Part shown: piece by piece, positions 26,259-36,196 of the stretch
Layout: the number at the start of each line of letters is the position of its first letter
Numbering within the stretch: the stretch's first letter is position 1
Origin: Halobiforma lacisalsi AJ5
Lineage (GTDB): Archaea > Halobacteriota > Halobacteria > Halobacteriales > Natrialbaceae
DNA: 64,000 nt
Direction of reading: 5' to 3'
Assembly: GCF_000226975.2 (NCBI RefSeq)
Contig: NZ_CP019285.1
Coordinates: 3,038,001 to 3,102,000 of the forward strand
The notes under the pieces: generated by a model
Seen by the model: the letters and a program-made list of their open reading frames with translations, nothing else
Databases searched by the model: none
What the model was told of the DNA's origin: nothing
Made by a program: the position numbers and the translations under genes

Positions 26259-27293
26259 CTAGTCGGCGGACTCGGGCTCCGACTCGGGCGTTCCGCCGTC
26301 GGTTCGCGGCTGCGCTCGCTCGCTCGAGACGGTCGGCGTTCGGCCGCCGTGACGCGCCGCGGTCGGCTTCCAGCGGGAGCGCAGGAGCCGTCGGATCGCC
26401 CGTCGCTTGATCAGCACGAACCCGACGAGGATCGTCAGCAAGCCGACGATCGTCAACGAGTCGACGACCGACCCGAGGACGAGCCAGCTGATGACGATCG
26501 CGACGGCCGGCTCGGCGTACCCGACCAGGTTGACCTGCGTGGGGCCGCTCCGGTCGAGCAACTCGAAGTACAGCAGGAACGCGAATACGCCGGAGACGAA
26601 GGTGAGATAGACGTAGGAGACGATCGCGGTCGTCGTCAGTTCGATCGCGGCGATCGACTCACCCCGCAGGAACCCCCAGCCGAGCAACACGGCGGAGCCG
26701 AGGATCATCGCCCAGGCCTCGAGCGACTCGATCGGGAGATTCGACTCGATCGGCCGTACGAGGACGCCGCCCAGCGCGAACGCGATCGCCGAGGCGAAGA
26801 CGAGGGCAGCCCCGACCGTCGCGTCCGCGCCGAGCATCGAGGGCGTCGGCTGCACGACCATGATCACGCCCAGCAGTCCGAGGGCGAACCCGACCAGACC
26901 GACGGGCCCAAGCCGTTCGCTCGGCAGTACGACACCGGCGAACGCGACCGTGAGGATCGGGGCCGTACTGACGAGCGTTGCGGCGACGGCTCCCGAAACG
27001 TACAGTTCGCCGACGTACAGCAGTCCGTGATAGAGCGCGATGACGAACGTCCCGGCGACGCCGACGGCGAGCCACTCCCCACGATCGGCGGGCCAGACGT
27101 GGTTCGTGGTAAGGACGGCGTATCCCAGAACGATCACGCCAGCCAGGGCGTACCGCAGCCCGGCGAACAACAGCGGCGGGACGTATTCGAGCCCGATCTC
27201 GATCGCGACGAACGACCCGCCCCAGCAGATCGCGAGTATCGAAAACAACACCAACTCGAGGTACTTCTCTGGAACTAATCCGGATATCTTCAT
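26259..27293 (-). CDS. EamA-family (DMT superfamily) transporter
   Basis: 344 residues with about ten membrane helices arranged as two EamA repeats. The first begins LVLFSILAICWGGSFVAIEIGL and the second begins near ALVFASAIAFALGGVLVRPIES. A charged C-terminal tail of about 45 residues follows the last helix. EamA carriers export amino acids or metabolites or act as nucleotide-sugar-type exchangers; the substrate is not predictable. It diverges from the adjacent Lrp/AsnC regulator, which may control it. Confidence 0.88.
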   Translation of the reverse strand: MKISGLVPEKYLELVLFSILAICWGGSFVAIEIGLEYVPPLLFAGLRYALAGVIVLGYAVLTTNHVWPADRGEWLAVGVAGTFVIALYHGLLYVGELYVSGAVAATLVSTAPILTVAFAGVVLPSERLGPVGLVGFALGLLGVIMVVQPTPSMLGADATVGAALVFASAIAFALGGVLVRPIESNLPIESLEAWAMILGSAVLLGWGFLRGESIAAIELTTTAIVSYVYLTFVSGVFAFLLYFELLDRSGPTQVNLVGYAEPAVAIVISWLVLGSVVDSLTIVGLLTILVGFVLIKRRAIRRLLRSRWKPTAARHGGRTPTVSSERAQPRTDGGTPESEPESAD

Positions 27294-27472
27294 ATGGGAT
27301 TCAGAATAGGTGGTTGTACTTAGTCCCTTCTACAACAAGGCCACTAATCTCGGATTGACAATCATACATATGGATTGCATTCAAACACCCTCCATATTGC
27401 GGTGGCACGTTGTAGATTTCTCCAATATCATCAGTCGAAGGACACTTGTTCTCCACCCTCGAGTGTGCGCGT

Positions 27473-27955
27473 ATGGACGAGCGCGATGTGCGACTGTTGA
27501 AGGCGATTTCCGAACTCGGAACTGGAAGCCCGGAACAGCTCCACGAGGAAACGGACATCCCGGTCTCGACGATCCATTATCGGCTCTCCAACCTCCGTGA
27601 GGAGGGCATCATCACGAACGACCGGTACGACCTCGACCTCGAGAAACTCGGGCTGGGCGTGACCGTCATCGTCGAGGTCCACGCCGACTACCAGGGCTCA
27701 TACGAGTCGTTCGCGGATCGGCTCCTGACGGTCGAAGGCGTTACGAACGTCTACTTCACGATGGGCGAGACGGACTTCATCGTCGTCGCTCGTCTGAGCA
27801 GCAGCGAGACCGTCGAGCGGCTGATCGCCGAATTCGAGCAACTCGAGGGCGTCGAGCGTACCGACTCGACGTTCGTCATCTCGGCGATCGAGGAACGGGA
27901 CGCGTTACAGAGCTACGAACTGGAGACGTTGCTCGAGGAACTCGTCGACGACTGA
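27473..27955 (+). CDS. Lrp/AsnC-family transcriptional regulator
   Basis: 160 residues from the ATG at 27473 (MDERDVRLLKAISELGTGSPEQLHEETDIPVSTI, of which the helix-turn-helix spans about residues 1-50). A ligand-binding RAM/ACT-like domain follows at about 62-145, with TVIVEVHADYQG and EGVTNVYFTMGETDFIVVARL. These proteins are octameric DNA-binding regulators that sense amino acids. Divergent orientation to the EamA transporter (179 bp between) makes that gene a plausible target. It converges with gatE. Confidence 0.92.
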   Translation: MDERDVRLLKAISELGTGSPEQLHEETDIPVSTIHYRLSNLREEGIITNDRYDLDLEKLGLGVTVIVEVHADYQGSYESFADRLLTVEGVTNVYFTMGETDFIVVARLSSSETVERLIAEFEQLEGVERTDSTFVISAIEERDALQSYELETLLEELVDD

Positions 27956-27989
27956 GACGCCGACTGGCGTCGAACAGAAGGTGGGGAGA

Positions 27990-29864
27990 TCAGGCGCGCT
28001 TCTGGATCTCCTCGCGCAGCAACTGACTCACGAGGTCGCCGTCGGCTTTCCCGCGAAGTGCGCCCATGCACTCGCCCATGAGTCCCGAGAAGGCCTGCAT
28101 CCCCTCTTGCTCGACCTGGGCCTCGTTTCGCTCGACGACCTCGACGACAGCTTCCCGGACCTCTTCCTCGTCCGCACCGCCGAGCCCTTCTTCCTCGGCC
28201 GCCTCCTCGGCGGTCCGATCGGGGTCCTCGGCCAGCGCGGTCAACAGGTCCGGCACGCCCTCGTTGGGAAGCTCGCCGTCCTCGACCAGTTCGAGCACGC
28301 CGCGCAGATGTCCATCCTCGAGGTCCGCTACGGGGACGTCGTCGCGACGGAGTTCGGTCAGGGTCGACTCGAGCGTCGACGCGGCCAGTGTGGGGTCGAT
28401 CCCGTCGGAGACGACGTCCTCGAACAGCGGCATGTGCTTCCCGTAGGCGACCTGTTCGGCCAGTCCTTCGCCGAGGTCGTACTCCGCCTGGTAGCGCTCG
28501 ACCTTCTCGGTTAGCAGTTCGGGTTCGGGAACGTCACTCGGGTCGGGCTCGACTGGTGGTACGTCCGTCTCGGGGTACATCCGCGCCGCGCCCGGGAGCG
28601 GTCGCAGGTAGCGGGTCGTCCCGTCGTCGTTCGCGCCACGAGTCTCTTCGGGAACGCCCTCGAGGGCGGTTGCGGCGCGTTCGACGACGGCCTCGATGGC
28701 GGCCTCGGCCGTGTCGGTATCGTCGGCGACGATGGCGACGGCGTCCTCCGGCCCCGCGTCGACCGCGTCCCTGAGTGCCTCGACCTCCTCCTCGGTGACG
28801 CCGTAGGCCGGCAGTTCGTCGGTGTGGAAGATGCCGCCCGCGCCGTGGCGCTTCGCGTGGTCGGAGAACTCCGTGCCCAGACGGCGGTCCGGGGCGATCT
28901 CGCGGCCGACGAGGCCGTCGAAACCGTACAGCGGAACGGCCATCACGCTGCCGCCGGAGCCGAGCGCGCCCCGGATGACGCCGCTGTCCGTGTCCTCGAA
29001 GACCGCCGTGACGTCCTGCGTGTCGCCGATCGAGGCGTCCCGGTCGGCCAGTTCGTCGGCGATCTCGACGAGTTCGGCCTGCCGGGCGACCTCGTTGCGG
29101 ACGATATCGTCGATGTCGTCCAGGCTCTGGACGCCCTTGATCTCGACGCGAGCGCCCTCCGCGATCGAGACGTTGACGTCCTGTCGGATCGTCCCGAGGC
29201 CACGCTTGACCTTGCCCGTCGAGCGGAGCAACATCCCGATCCGCTCGGCGGCCTCGAGCGCCTGCTCGGGCGTCGAGATGTCCGGCTCGGTGCCGATCTC
29301 GACCAGTGGGATGCCGAGCCGGTCGAGGCTGTAGCGAACCCCGTCGTCGGTCTCTTCGACGCGCTGGGCGCTTTCCTCCTCGAGCATGAGGTCCTCGACG
29401 CCGACGGTCCCCTCGCTCGTCTCGATCTCGCCGTCGGTCGCCATCAGCGTCGACCGCTGGAAGCCCGACGTGTTCGAGCCGTCGACGACGATCTTGCGCA
29501 TGACGTGGGCCTGATCGACCGGCTCCATGTCCAGCAGCTGGGCGATTTCGAGGACCGTCTCGAGGGCCTCGTCGTCGAGTTCGTGGGGCGGCTCGTCGTC
29601 CTCCTCGACGAGACAGGTGGTGTCGTACGCGAGGTACTCGAACTCGCGGTCGACCTTGCTCTCCTCCAGGGCGGCCTCGTCGATCTCGCCGAGTTCGCTC
29701 CGTGTGGGGTGGAGGTAGCGGGTGAAGGTACGCTCGGCCTCCTCTGGCTCGCGGAGGTCGGTCGGACACTGACAGAACAGCTTCGTCGCCGTATCGAGTT
29801 GCTGGTGGATCTCCAGCCCGGCGACGAGTCCGAGCTCGTCGTAGTCGTACTCGGTCTCGCTCAT
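27990..29864 (-). CDS. gatE: Glu-tRNA(Gln) amidotransferase subunit E
   Basis: 624 residues. The start MSETEYDYDELGLVAGLEIHQQLDT matches GatE, and VAGLEIHQQL is its signature. KRGLGTIRQDVNVSI and RVEIKGVQSLDDI follow in the GatB/E cradle domain. An AspRS-like inserted domain unique to GatE precedes the C-terminal YqeY-type tail. With GatD it converts Glu-tRNA(Gln) to Gln-tRNA(Gln), an archaea-specific pathway. The gene is single here, with gatD elsewhere. Confidence 0.96.
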   Translation of the reverse strand: MSETEYDYDELGLVAGLEIHQQLDTATKLFCQCPTDLREPEEAERTFTRYLHPTRSELGEIDEAALEESKVDREFEYLAYDTTCLVEEDDEPPHELDDEALETVLEIAQLLDMEPVDQAHVMRKIVVDGSNTSGFQRSTLMATDGEIETSEGTVGVEDLMLEEESAQRVEETDDGVRYSLDRLGIPLVEIGTEPDISTPEQALEAAERIGMLLRSTGKVKRGLGTIRQDVNVSIAEGARVEIKGVQSLDDIDDIVRNEVARQAELVEIADELADRDASIGDTQDVTAVFEDTDSGVIRGALGSGGSVMAVPLYGFDGLVGREIAPDRRLGTEFSDHAKRHGAGGIFHTDELPAYGVTEEEVEALRDAVDAGPEDAVAIVADDTDTAEAAIEAVVERAATALEGVPEETRGANDDGTTRYLRPLPGAARMYPETDVPPVEPDPSDVPEPELLTEKVERYQAEYDLGEGLAEQVAYGKHMPLFEDVVSDGIDPTLAASTLESTLTELRRDDVPVADLEDGHLRGVLELVEDGELPNEGVPDLLTALAEDPDRTAEEAAEEEGLGGADEEEVREAVVEVVERNEAQVEQEGMQAFSGLMGECMGALRGKADGDLVSQLLREEIQKRA

Positions 29865-29928
29865 TGCCGGTGACTCGGTGACGGAGGGGTAAAAAACCGT
29901 CCAGTTCGCGGTTCCGGCCGTCGAACGG

Positions 29929-31470
29929 TCAGTCGGCCGTCGATTCGGCGGCCGAGTCGACGCGGTCGGAGCCGATCCCCTCGAGCGCCCGCGACAGGCC
30001 CTCGAGCACCGTTTCCGGGGTCGCTTCTACGACTCCGTCCCGGTCGGAATCGCGAAGCCGCTCGTACCGTTGGCGGGCCGTCTCGCCCGCGAAGTTGCGC
30101 TCCTCGAGCGGTCGTCGATCCGTGACGACCAGCGCCGCCGGTTCGGCCGCCTCGAGGGTCTCGAGCACGACGCCCGCCGAGCCCAGCACGGGATCGGCCA
30201 GCACCGTTGCGTCGGCGGTCCGGATCCGTTCGGCGAGCGTTTCCCGGCGAGCCTCGGACAGCGCGGCGTGTGGCTCTGCCTCGATGACCTCGACTTCGAT
30301 CTCGGCCGCGAGGCGGTCGGCGGTTTCGGTGACGACGCCCGGTGTTACGGGACCGACGGACGTAGTAAGGGTGATCGGGCGATCGGACCCGTCGAACGCG
30401 GTCTCGAGGCGCGCAAGCACGCCCGCGGCGGTCGTTCCCGTTCCGAGAACGTGAATCGCGAGGTCGGCCTCGACGTCGACGATCCGTCCGCCGTCGCCCT
30501 CGAGTCGGGCGGCGTCGGCGGACCGCTCGGTGCTCGGTCCGCGTTCGCCCCGATCGCCGGTGTCGACCGTCGCCGATTCGACGGCCGCCAGCGCATCGTC
30601 GCTGTCGGGCAGCGCCGTCACCGTTTCCGTCCCCGTCACCGGGTTCGGGGTCACCGTCGCCGTCGCGTCGAACGCGTCCGCGAGCGCCTCGCTCGTGAGT
30701 ACCTCCGCGGGCGAGCCAACGCTTCTCACGCCGCCGTCGGTGACCATCACCAGTCGATCGCAGTACCGCGCGGCGAGATCGAGGTCGTGGATCGCCGCGA
30801 CCGCGGTCCGGCCGTCGGCGACCAGCTCGCGGACCAGCTCGAGCGTCTCGATCGCGTGGTTGACGTCGAGGCTCGCGGTCGGTTCGTCCAGCAGGAGTGC
30901 GGGCGTCCCCTGGGCGATCGCTCGCGCGAGGACGACCCGCTGGCGCTGGCCGCCGCTGATCTCGTCGATCGGGCGGTCGGCGAGTTCGACCGTGCGAGTG
31001 TGCTCGAGCGCCCGGGCGACCGCGTCGCGATCCTCGGGGGTCGGCGGTGAGAACCGCGAGCGGTGGGGATGTCGCCCCATCTCGACGACGTCCCTGACGG
31101 GGAACGAAAACGAGAGCGTGGTGTCCTGCGGGACGACCGCGACGAGCCGGCTCGACTCCCGCGAGGGGACGTCGTGGACGTCGACGCCGTCGACCGTCAC
31201 CCGTCCGGCATCGGGCTCGAGCGCCCCGCTGATCGTGCGCAGCAGGGTGGTCTTCCCAGCTCCGTTCGGGCCGACGAGTCCGACGAACTCGCCCGGTCGA
31301 ACCGTCGCGGAGACGTCCTCGAGGACCGAGAGCTCGCCGAACGAGACGGACACGTCTTCGATAGCGATCGTCGCGGGGTCGACGTCGAACAGTGAGGCGG
31401 CGCTGTGGCTCCCGTTCTCTCGGTCGCCGCTCCCGTCTCCGTCGCTCCGAACGCCGAACGGATCGATCAC
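29929..31470 (-). CDS. btuD: BtuD-type ABC transporter ATP-binding protein with C-terminal extension
   Basis: 513 residues, about twice the usual length. Residues about 35-285 are a FecE/BtuD-type ATPase: Walker [10 protein letters not shown] (67-75), signature ISGGQRQRV, Walker [13 protein letters not shown] and H-loop AIHDL. After an acidic linker, residues about 330-500 form an extra alpha/beta domain ([20 protein letters not shown], then [39 protein letters not shown]), seen in haloarchaeal BtuD proteins. It powers corrinoid or siderophore uptake with the BtuC permease, whose gene it overlaps by 4 bases. Confidence 0.9.
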   Translation of the reverse strand: MIDPFGVRSDGDGSGDRENGSHSAASLFDVDPATIAIEDVSVSFGELSVLEDVSATVRPGEFVGLVGPNGAGKTTLLRTISGALEPDAGRVTVDGVDVHDVPSRESSRLVAVVPQDTTLSFSFPVRDVVEMGRHPHRSRFSPPTPEDRDAVARALEHTRTVELADRPIDEISGGQRQRVVLARAIAQGTPALLLDEPTASLDVNHAIETLELVRELVADGRTAVAAIHDLDLAARYCDRLVMVTDGGVRSVGSPAEVLTSEALADAFDATATVTPNPVTGTETVTALPDSDDALAAVESATVDTGDRGERGPSTERSADAARLEGDGGRIVDVEADLAIHVLGTGTTAAGVLARLETAFDGSDRPITLTTSVGPVTPGVVTETADRLAAEIEVEVIEAEPHAALSEARRETLAERIRTADATVLADPVLGSAGVVLETLEAAEPAALVVTDRRPLEERNFAGETARQRYERLRDSDRDGVVEATPETVLEGLSRALEGIGSDRVDSAAESTAD

Positions 31471-32522
31471 AGCGCGTGCACCTCCCGTTTGGTGAGCAGA
31501 TAGAGGAAAAACGGCGCGCCGAGCGCGGCCGTCACGATCCCGACGGGGACGATCGGCGTCCCGACCTCGAGACCCAGCGGAAGCGGCAGGGTGTCGAGTC
31601 GGGCGATCGTGTCGGTCGCGACGAGAAACGAGGCCCCCGCGAGCGCGCTGGTCGGCAGCAGAATCCGGTGGTCCGGCCCGACGATCAGGCGCATGATGTG
31701 GGGGACGATCAGGCCGACGAAGCCGATGACGCCGGCGACGGCCACCCCTGCGGCGGTGACGATGCTGGCCAGCGCGAGCAGGAGGAGCTTGGTCCGCTCG
31801 ACGTCGACGCCGAGGTGGTGGGCGTCCTCCTCGCCCAGCAAGAGGACGTTCATCTCGCGTGCGTACGCGCCGAGGACGACCGTCCCGACGACGGCGACCG
31901 GCAAGGCGAACGTGACGTCGTCCCAGCTACTCCGGTGGAGGTGGCCCATCATCCAGACGACCGCCTCCCGCAGGTTCTCGCCGCTGAGAACCAGCATGTA
32001 CGAGATCACCGCGCCGAGAAACGCCTGGACCGCGACGCCGGCCAGCAACAGGGTCGCGACCGGCGTCCGCCCGCCTTCGGTCGCGACCGCGTAGACGAAC
32101 AGCGCGGTTCCGATCGCCCCGACGAAGGCGGGCACGTGGACGCTCGAGAACGGCAACAGGGCGGGGAACGCGATGGCGGCGACCGCTCCGGCTGCCGCGC
32201 CGGTCGAGACGCCGATGATCGACGGATCGGCGAGCGGATTCCTGAAGAACCCCTGCATGACCGTCCCCGCAGCAGCGAGCGAGAAGCCGACGACCGCGCC
32301 GAGGGCGATCCGTGGCAGTCGCACGTCCGTGACGATGGTCTGGTGGGCGGAGGGAACGTCGTAGGCGACGATCCCCGTGAGATTGAGCACCGCTTTCGAG
32401 ACGGTGAGCGGGTCGATCCGGACGGGTCCGAGCATCGCGCTGCCGATCACGGTTCCGGCGAGGAGGACCGCAAGCGCCAGCGACCAGGTGAGGATCCGTC
32501 CGGAGACCCGGGGGATTCGCAT
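31467..32522 (-). CDS. btuC: BtuC/FecCD-type ABC transporter permease
   Basis: 351 residues from the ATG at 32522 ([20 protein letters not shown]). About ten hydrophobic helices follow the FecCD pattern, with [43 protein letters not shown] and, further on, [23 protein letters not shown], both family hallmarks (quoted in part). It forms the channel for vitamin B12, heme or siderophore import with the BtuD ATPase downstream and the BtuF-like binding protein divergently encoded upstream. Confidence 0.92.
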   Translation of the reverse strand: MRIPRVSGRILTWSLALAVLLAGTVIGSAMLGPVRIDPLTVSKAVLNLTGIVAYDVPSAHQTIVTDVRLPRIALGAVVGFSLAAAGTVMQGFFRNPLADPSIIGVSTGAAAGAVAAIAFPALLPFSSVHVPAFVGAIGTALFVYAVATEGGRTPVATLLLAGVAVQAFLGAVISYMLVLSGENLREAVVWMMGHLHRSSWDDVTFALPVAVVGTVVLGAYAREMNVLLLGEEDAHHLGVDVERTKLLLLALASIVTAAGVAVAGVIGFVGLIVPHIMRLIVGPDHRILLPTSALAGASFLVATDTIARLDTLPLPLGLEVGTPIVPVGIVTAALGAPFFLYLLTKREVHAL

Positions 32523-32546
32523 GTCTGAAACCCCGATTGCATTAGT

Positions 32547-32556
32547 CAAATATTTG
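32547..32556. promoter_or_regulatory. AT-rich palindrome in the btuC-btuF divergent promoter
   Basis: caaatatttg is a perfect 10-bp palindrome midway in the 59-bp gap between the divergent permease and binding-protein starts. It can serve as a TATA element in both directions and places control of the importer in one short shared segment. No riboswitch is visible in the available space. Confidence 0.5.
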
Positions 32557-32581
32557 TTGGAGTGCCGTCTGTACTCCGGCG

Positions 32582-33829
32582 ATGCGAAAGTCACTGGTCG
32601 TTATCGTCGCGGTATCGATGGCCCTCGCGTTCACGGTTGCTCCCGTCGCCGGAGCCGGTTTGGCGGCCGAGAGCGGACCGAACGCGGCGGCGGTGAGCGC
32701 ACAGGAGTCGCCGACCTGCGAGTTCCCGTTCGAGGCGACCGACGCGACGGGCGAAACCGTCACCATCGAGGAGGAACCCGACGCTGTCGTCGCCTTGCAG
32801 CCAAGCGACGCACAGACGTTGTTCGAGATCGGCGCAGCGGACAAGGTCGTCGGCATGCCCGTCGGGCAGTACACCGCCTACCTCGAGGCCGACGAGGACC
32901 TCGACATCACCGAGGACGACGGCCTCACGCCGATCGTCGAGGAAGTGATCGCCGAGGAACCCGACGTCGTCCTGGCGGCCAACACCCTCGAGGACGACCC
33001 CGTAGTCGACCAGCTACGTGACGCCGGGCTGACCGTCTTCGTCTTCCCGACCGGCGAGTCCCTCGACGGCGTCGCCGAGAACGTCCGCTGGACCGGCGAG
33101 ATCACCGGCGAGTGCGAGGGAGCCGAGGAGACCCTCGACTGGATGGACGAGACGCTGGCCGACATCGACGACGCGGTCCCGTCGGAGGACCGCCCACTGG
33201 CTTACTACGAGATGGGCGACGGCTTCACCGCCGGCGAAGGGACCTTCTCCCACGAACTCCTGACGACGGCCGGCCTCGAGAACCTCGGCGCGGAGATCGG
33301 TATCGAGGGCTGGCAGATGGTCGACGACGAGCAAGTCATCGAGGAAGATCCCGACTGGATCGTCTACGGCGAATCCTGGGGCGAACCGCCGGTCAGCGAG
33401 GGCGTGATGGAGACCTCGGCCTACCAGAACGAGCGGTTCGTCGCGGTGAACGACCAGTACATGAACCAGCCCGGCCCGCTCGTCGTGGTGGCGATCGCCG
33501 AGCTGGTCCACGAGGTCCACCCCGACGCGTACGAGGAGGCCGGCCTCGCCGACGACGACCGGATCGCAGAATACGGCGACCTCTCGAGCGACGAGGGCGA
33601 GGGCGATGGCGATGGCGATGGCAATGGTGACGAGACCGACGGCAGTGATAACGACGATGCCGACGAGTCGGACTCCGAAACGTCGGACGAGGAGGATACC
33701 GGCGACACCGACGCCGACGACACCGCGGAATCGGGCGACTCCATCCCCGGCTTCGGCGTCCCGGTCGCCGTCGCCGTCCTCGCGATGCTCGCGGTCGTCG
33801 GAGCCGCTCGCTCCGCTCGAGGAGCGTAA
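32582..33829 (+). CDS. btuF: BtuF-type substrate-binding protein with PGF-CTERM-like anchor
   Basis: 415 residues. A Sec-type signal peptide occupies about 1-30. The binding fold spans about 45-335, with [25 protein letters not shown] and [21 protein letters not shown], matching periplasmic corrinoid/iron-chelate binding proteins. An Asp/Glu/Gly linker of about 50 residues includes a GDGDG run from tandem gatggc units. The C-terminus is [20 protein letters not shown] followed by RSARGA, a PGF-CTERM sorting signal. The protein is likely processed by archaeosortase and lipid-anchored outside the cell. It partners with the divergent BtuC/BtuD genes. Confidence 0.9.
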   Translation: MRKSLVVIVAVSMALAFTVAPVAGAGLAAESGPNAAAVSAQESPTCEFPFEATDATGETVTIEEEPDAVVALQPSDAQTLFEIGAADKVVGMPVGQYTAYLEADEDLDITEDDGLTPIVEEVIAEEPDVVLAANTLEDDPVVDQLRDAGLTVFVFPTGESLDGVAENVRWTGEITGECEGAEETLDWMDETLADIDDAVPSEDRPLAYYEMGDGFTAGEGTFSHELLTTAGLENLGAEIGIEGWQMVDDEQVIEEDPDWIVYGESWGEPPVSEGVMETSAYQNERFVAVNDQYMNQPGPLVVVAIAELVHEVHPDAYEEAGLADDDRIAEYGDLSSDEGEGDGDGDGNGDETDGSDNDDADESDSETSDEEDTGDTDADDTAESGDSIPGFGVPVAVAVLAMLAVVGAARSARGA

Positions 33830-33928
33830 CCCGGTTTCGCTTTCGTACCCCGTTCCGTCGCGAGCCACGGCCGATCGCGGGACGCGGAGTTCACAAGCGT
33901 TTACTCGTCGGCCTGCACACACCAACGC

Positions 33929-34210
33929 ATGGTCGAGAACGTTATCTGGCCCGCTTACCTCGACGCGTCGCTCTCCCGCTCGGAGGGCCGTCGCGTCTCC
34001 GAGGACCTGGCCGTCGAGGAACCGACGGTCGACGAGATCGCGAAAGCCGTCCAGCAGATCGGATACGACGCCACGATAGAGCGGGACAAGTCCTACTCCC
34101 GCGAGCACTGGGCCCAGCGGGGCCGGGTCGTCGTCCGCGGCGCCGACGACTCGACGAAGAACGACCTCGTCCAGGCCGTGGCAGCGTACGTCGCCGCAAT
34201 GCGCGAATGA
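33929..34210 (+). CDS. srp19: Signal recognition particle subunit SRP19
   Basis: 93 residues, normal for archaeal SRP19. [20 protein letters not shown] and [20 protein letters not shown] are the RNA-binding alpha/beta core, and RGRVVVRG lies near the C-terminus. SRP19 binds SRP RNA and helps SRP54 assemble for co-translational targeting. Its TGA overlaps the ATG of gar1, so the two RNA-binding-protein genes are translationally coupled. Confidence 0.94.
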   Translation: MVENVIWPAYLDASLSRSEGRRVSEDLAVEEPTVDEIAKAVQQIGYDATIERDKSYSREHWAQRGRVVVRGADDSTKNDLVQAVAAYVAAMRE

Positions 34211-34458
34211 GCATGCGTCGCGTCGGTACCGTCGTTCGAACGGCACAGGGACTCGCGGTGTTGCGGGCCGACGAGAGCGATGGGGACGACGACCGCTTCC
34301 GGAACGAAGTCGGTACCCCCGTCCTCGACGACTCGCTCGAGGAAGTCGGCCGCGTCGTCGACGTCTTCGGTCCCGTCGATCGACCCTACCTGGCCGTCTC
34401 ACCGGGCGACGACGTACATCTCCCGTCGCTGGTCGGTGGGACGCTGTACGCACGATAA
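34207..34458 (+). CDS. gar1: H/ACA ribonucleoprotein subunit Gar1
   Basis: 83 residues. The beta-barrel core is visible as [46 protein letters not shown] (quoted in part) and a final GTLYAR. Gar1 binds Cbf5 in H/ACA particles that guide pseudouridylation of rRNA. The start is the ATG inside the srp19 stop overlap; an internal ATG two codons on is an alternative. The srp19-gar1 pair is a known haloarchaeal arrangement. Confidence 0.92.
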   Translation: MSMRRVGTVVRTAQGLAVLRADESDGDDDRFRNEVGTPVLDDSLEEVGRVVDVFGPVDRPYLAVSPGDDVHLPSLVGGTLYAR

Positions 34459-34479
34459 TTCCTCGCTTCTCGAGTCCGG

Positions 34480-34959
34480 TCAGGGGAGCTCGCCGTCCGG
34501 CTCGTAGCAGTTGAACCGAGTGTGTACCGACTGGACGACCTCACCTTCCGGATCGATCACCTCGAGATCGAAGTCCCCGTGCTGTGGCGGCGCGCCGATC
34601 CGGACGGCGTACAGCTCGCCGTCCTCGTCGAGGGCGGGATCGATATCCGGCTCGAGGGCGCTCATCTCTCGATTGTCCCTGATCGGCACGTCCGCGATGA
34701 GGTCGCCGTCGCGGTTGCGTACGACGACCGCGTCGACCGACTCGTCGGTTGGTGCGTCGGCGTCGACGAGGATCCCGAGTGCGAGTTCCTCGTCACCGCG
34801 GATCACTTTCGCGCGTTCGAGGGGACCGTCCTCGAGGTTTGCACCCTTACTGGAACACCGGGCGATCGCTTCGTCGCTTCCGAGGCAACCGGCGGTCACG
34901 ATCGGTACTCCGGCAGCGAGTCCGGTGACGAAATCGCGTCGCGATATGCTGGAGGGCAC
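34480..34959 (-). CDS. Tat-exported lipoprotein of unknown function
   Basis: 159 residues. The signal is SRRDFVTG (Tat) followed by VTAGC (lipobox, Cys24). The mature part is acidic and beta-rich, with two further Cys (C34 and the one in FNCYEP) that could pair. Repeated features resemble a single Ig-like domain: VVVRNRDGDLIADVPI and FDLEVIDPEGEVVQSVHTRF. Not recognised as a named family. It converges with gar1 (21 bases) and diverges from the presenilin-like gene. Confidence 0.7.
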   Translation of the reverse strand: MPSSISRRDFVTGLAAGVPIVTAGCLGSDEAIARCSSKGANLEDGPLERAKVIRGDEELALGILVDADAPTDESVDAVVVRNRDGDLIADVPIRDNREMSALEPDIDPALDEDGELYAVRIGAPPQHGDFDLEVIDPEGEVVQSVHTRFNCYEPDGELP

Positions 34960-35125
34960 ACCCCACTGTACGTGTTAGACTATCAATGTTTCTTCGATTC
35001 TGTCCCTCGTATTCGGTAACTCGACGCTGGTGATAACGGGGACTTGGTTCGATCCGGCCGGCGATCCGCTCGGCGATCCGCCGCCAACGAAAACACCCAT
35101 ACGACCGGGGTGCAAACGGCGCGTT

Positions 35126-36196
35126 ATGAACGACCGGACGCGTATTCTCGGAGCCGTCGGCGTGACGGTTCTCCTCTTCCTCGGCGTGCAACTCGGCGCG
35201 CTGGCGCTGATCGAGCCCTTCTACGAGTCCGAGCGCCAGGCCGTCGAGAACCCCGAGGACCCGACCAACAGTGTCGTCTACTTCGGCATCATCCTCGCCG
35301 CGACCGCGCTCATGCTCGCGGCGTTCAAGTTCGACCAGCAGTGGCTGATCCGCGCGCTGATCGTCGGGGTAAGCGTGATGCTCTCCTGGTTCGTCTTCAG
35401 CGAGTTCGTCCCGCCGACGGTGACCGTCGGCTCGGTCAACGCCCTCGCCGCCCTCGCGGCGGCCGGCGTCGGGGCCGCGCTCCTCCTCTATCCCGAGTGG
35501 TACGTTATCGACCTCACCGGGATGTTGATGGGCGCCGGCGCGGCCGCGCTGTTCGGCATCAGCTTCGGCCTCCTCCCGGCACTGCTGTTGCTGACCGTCC
35601 TCGCGGTCTACGACGCGATCAGCGTCTACGGTACCGAACACATGCTCGACCTCGCGGAGGGCGTGATGGACCTGAAGATCCCCGTCGTGCTCGTCATCCC
35701 GACGACGCTGTCCTACTCCTACCTCGAGTCGGGCGCGGGCGAACCCGAGACGCTCGAGTCACTCGACGACGAGGCCGCCTCCGACGGCGGTGACAACCGG
35801 AGTCTCGAGGCAGACGGCGAGATGGATCCCGAACTCAAGCCGGATCCCTCGGTGTCGGAGGAGGGGGACGAGGACGCGGACCAAGACGACGGAGGGAAAC
35901 TCGAGCGTGACGCCCTGTTCATCGGGCTGGGCGACGCAGTTATCCCGACGATCCTGGTCGTCAGCGCGGCCTTCTTCCTCGAAGTCGGCACGCTCGGCCT
36001 TCCCTGGATCGCGCTGAACCTCCCGGCGCTGGGGGCATTACTCGGCACGATCGCGGGCCTGCTGGTGCTCATGTACATGGTCCTGAAAGGCCGCGCGCAC
36101 GCCGGCCTGCCGCTGCTCAACGGCGGCGCGATCGGGGGGTACCTGCTCGGCGCGCTCGCGAGCGGGCTGTCGATCGCGACCGCGCTCGGCTTCTAA
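35126..36196 (+). CDS. Presenilin-family intramembrane aspartyl protease (PSH type)
   Basis: 356 residues with about nine membrane helices. The two catalytic aspartates are D163 in AVYDAISVYG (YD motif) and D270 in FIGLGDAVIP (GxGD motif); the PxL region is GLPLLNG near residue 327. Between them lies a 60-residue acidic loop (about 203-262). The start is the ATG at 35126, giving a short cytoplasmic N-terminus and immediate helix. It should cleave membrane-spanning substrates such as remnant signal peptides. Its stop overlaps the convergent downstream gene's stop by 4 bases. Confidence 0.93.
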   Translation: MNDRTRILGAVGVTVLLFLGVQLGALALIEPFYESERQAVENPEDPTNSVVYFGIILAATALMLAAFKFDQQWLIRALIVGVSVMLSWFVFSEFVPPTVTVGSVNALAALAAAGVGAALLLYPEWYVIDLTGMLMGAGAAALFGISFGLLPALLLLTVLAVYDAISVYGTEHMLDLAEGVMDLKIPVVLVIPTTLSYSYLESGAGEPETLESLDDEAASDGGDNRSLEADGEMDPELKPDPSVSEEGDEDADQDDGGKLERDALFIGLGDAVIPTILVVSAAFFLEVGTLGLPWIALNLPALGALLGTIAGLLVLMYMVLKGRAHAGLPLLNGGAIGGYLLGALASGLSIATALGF

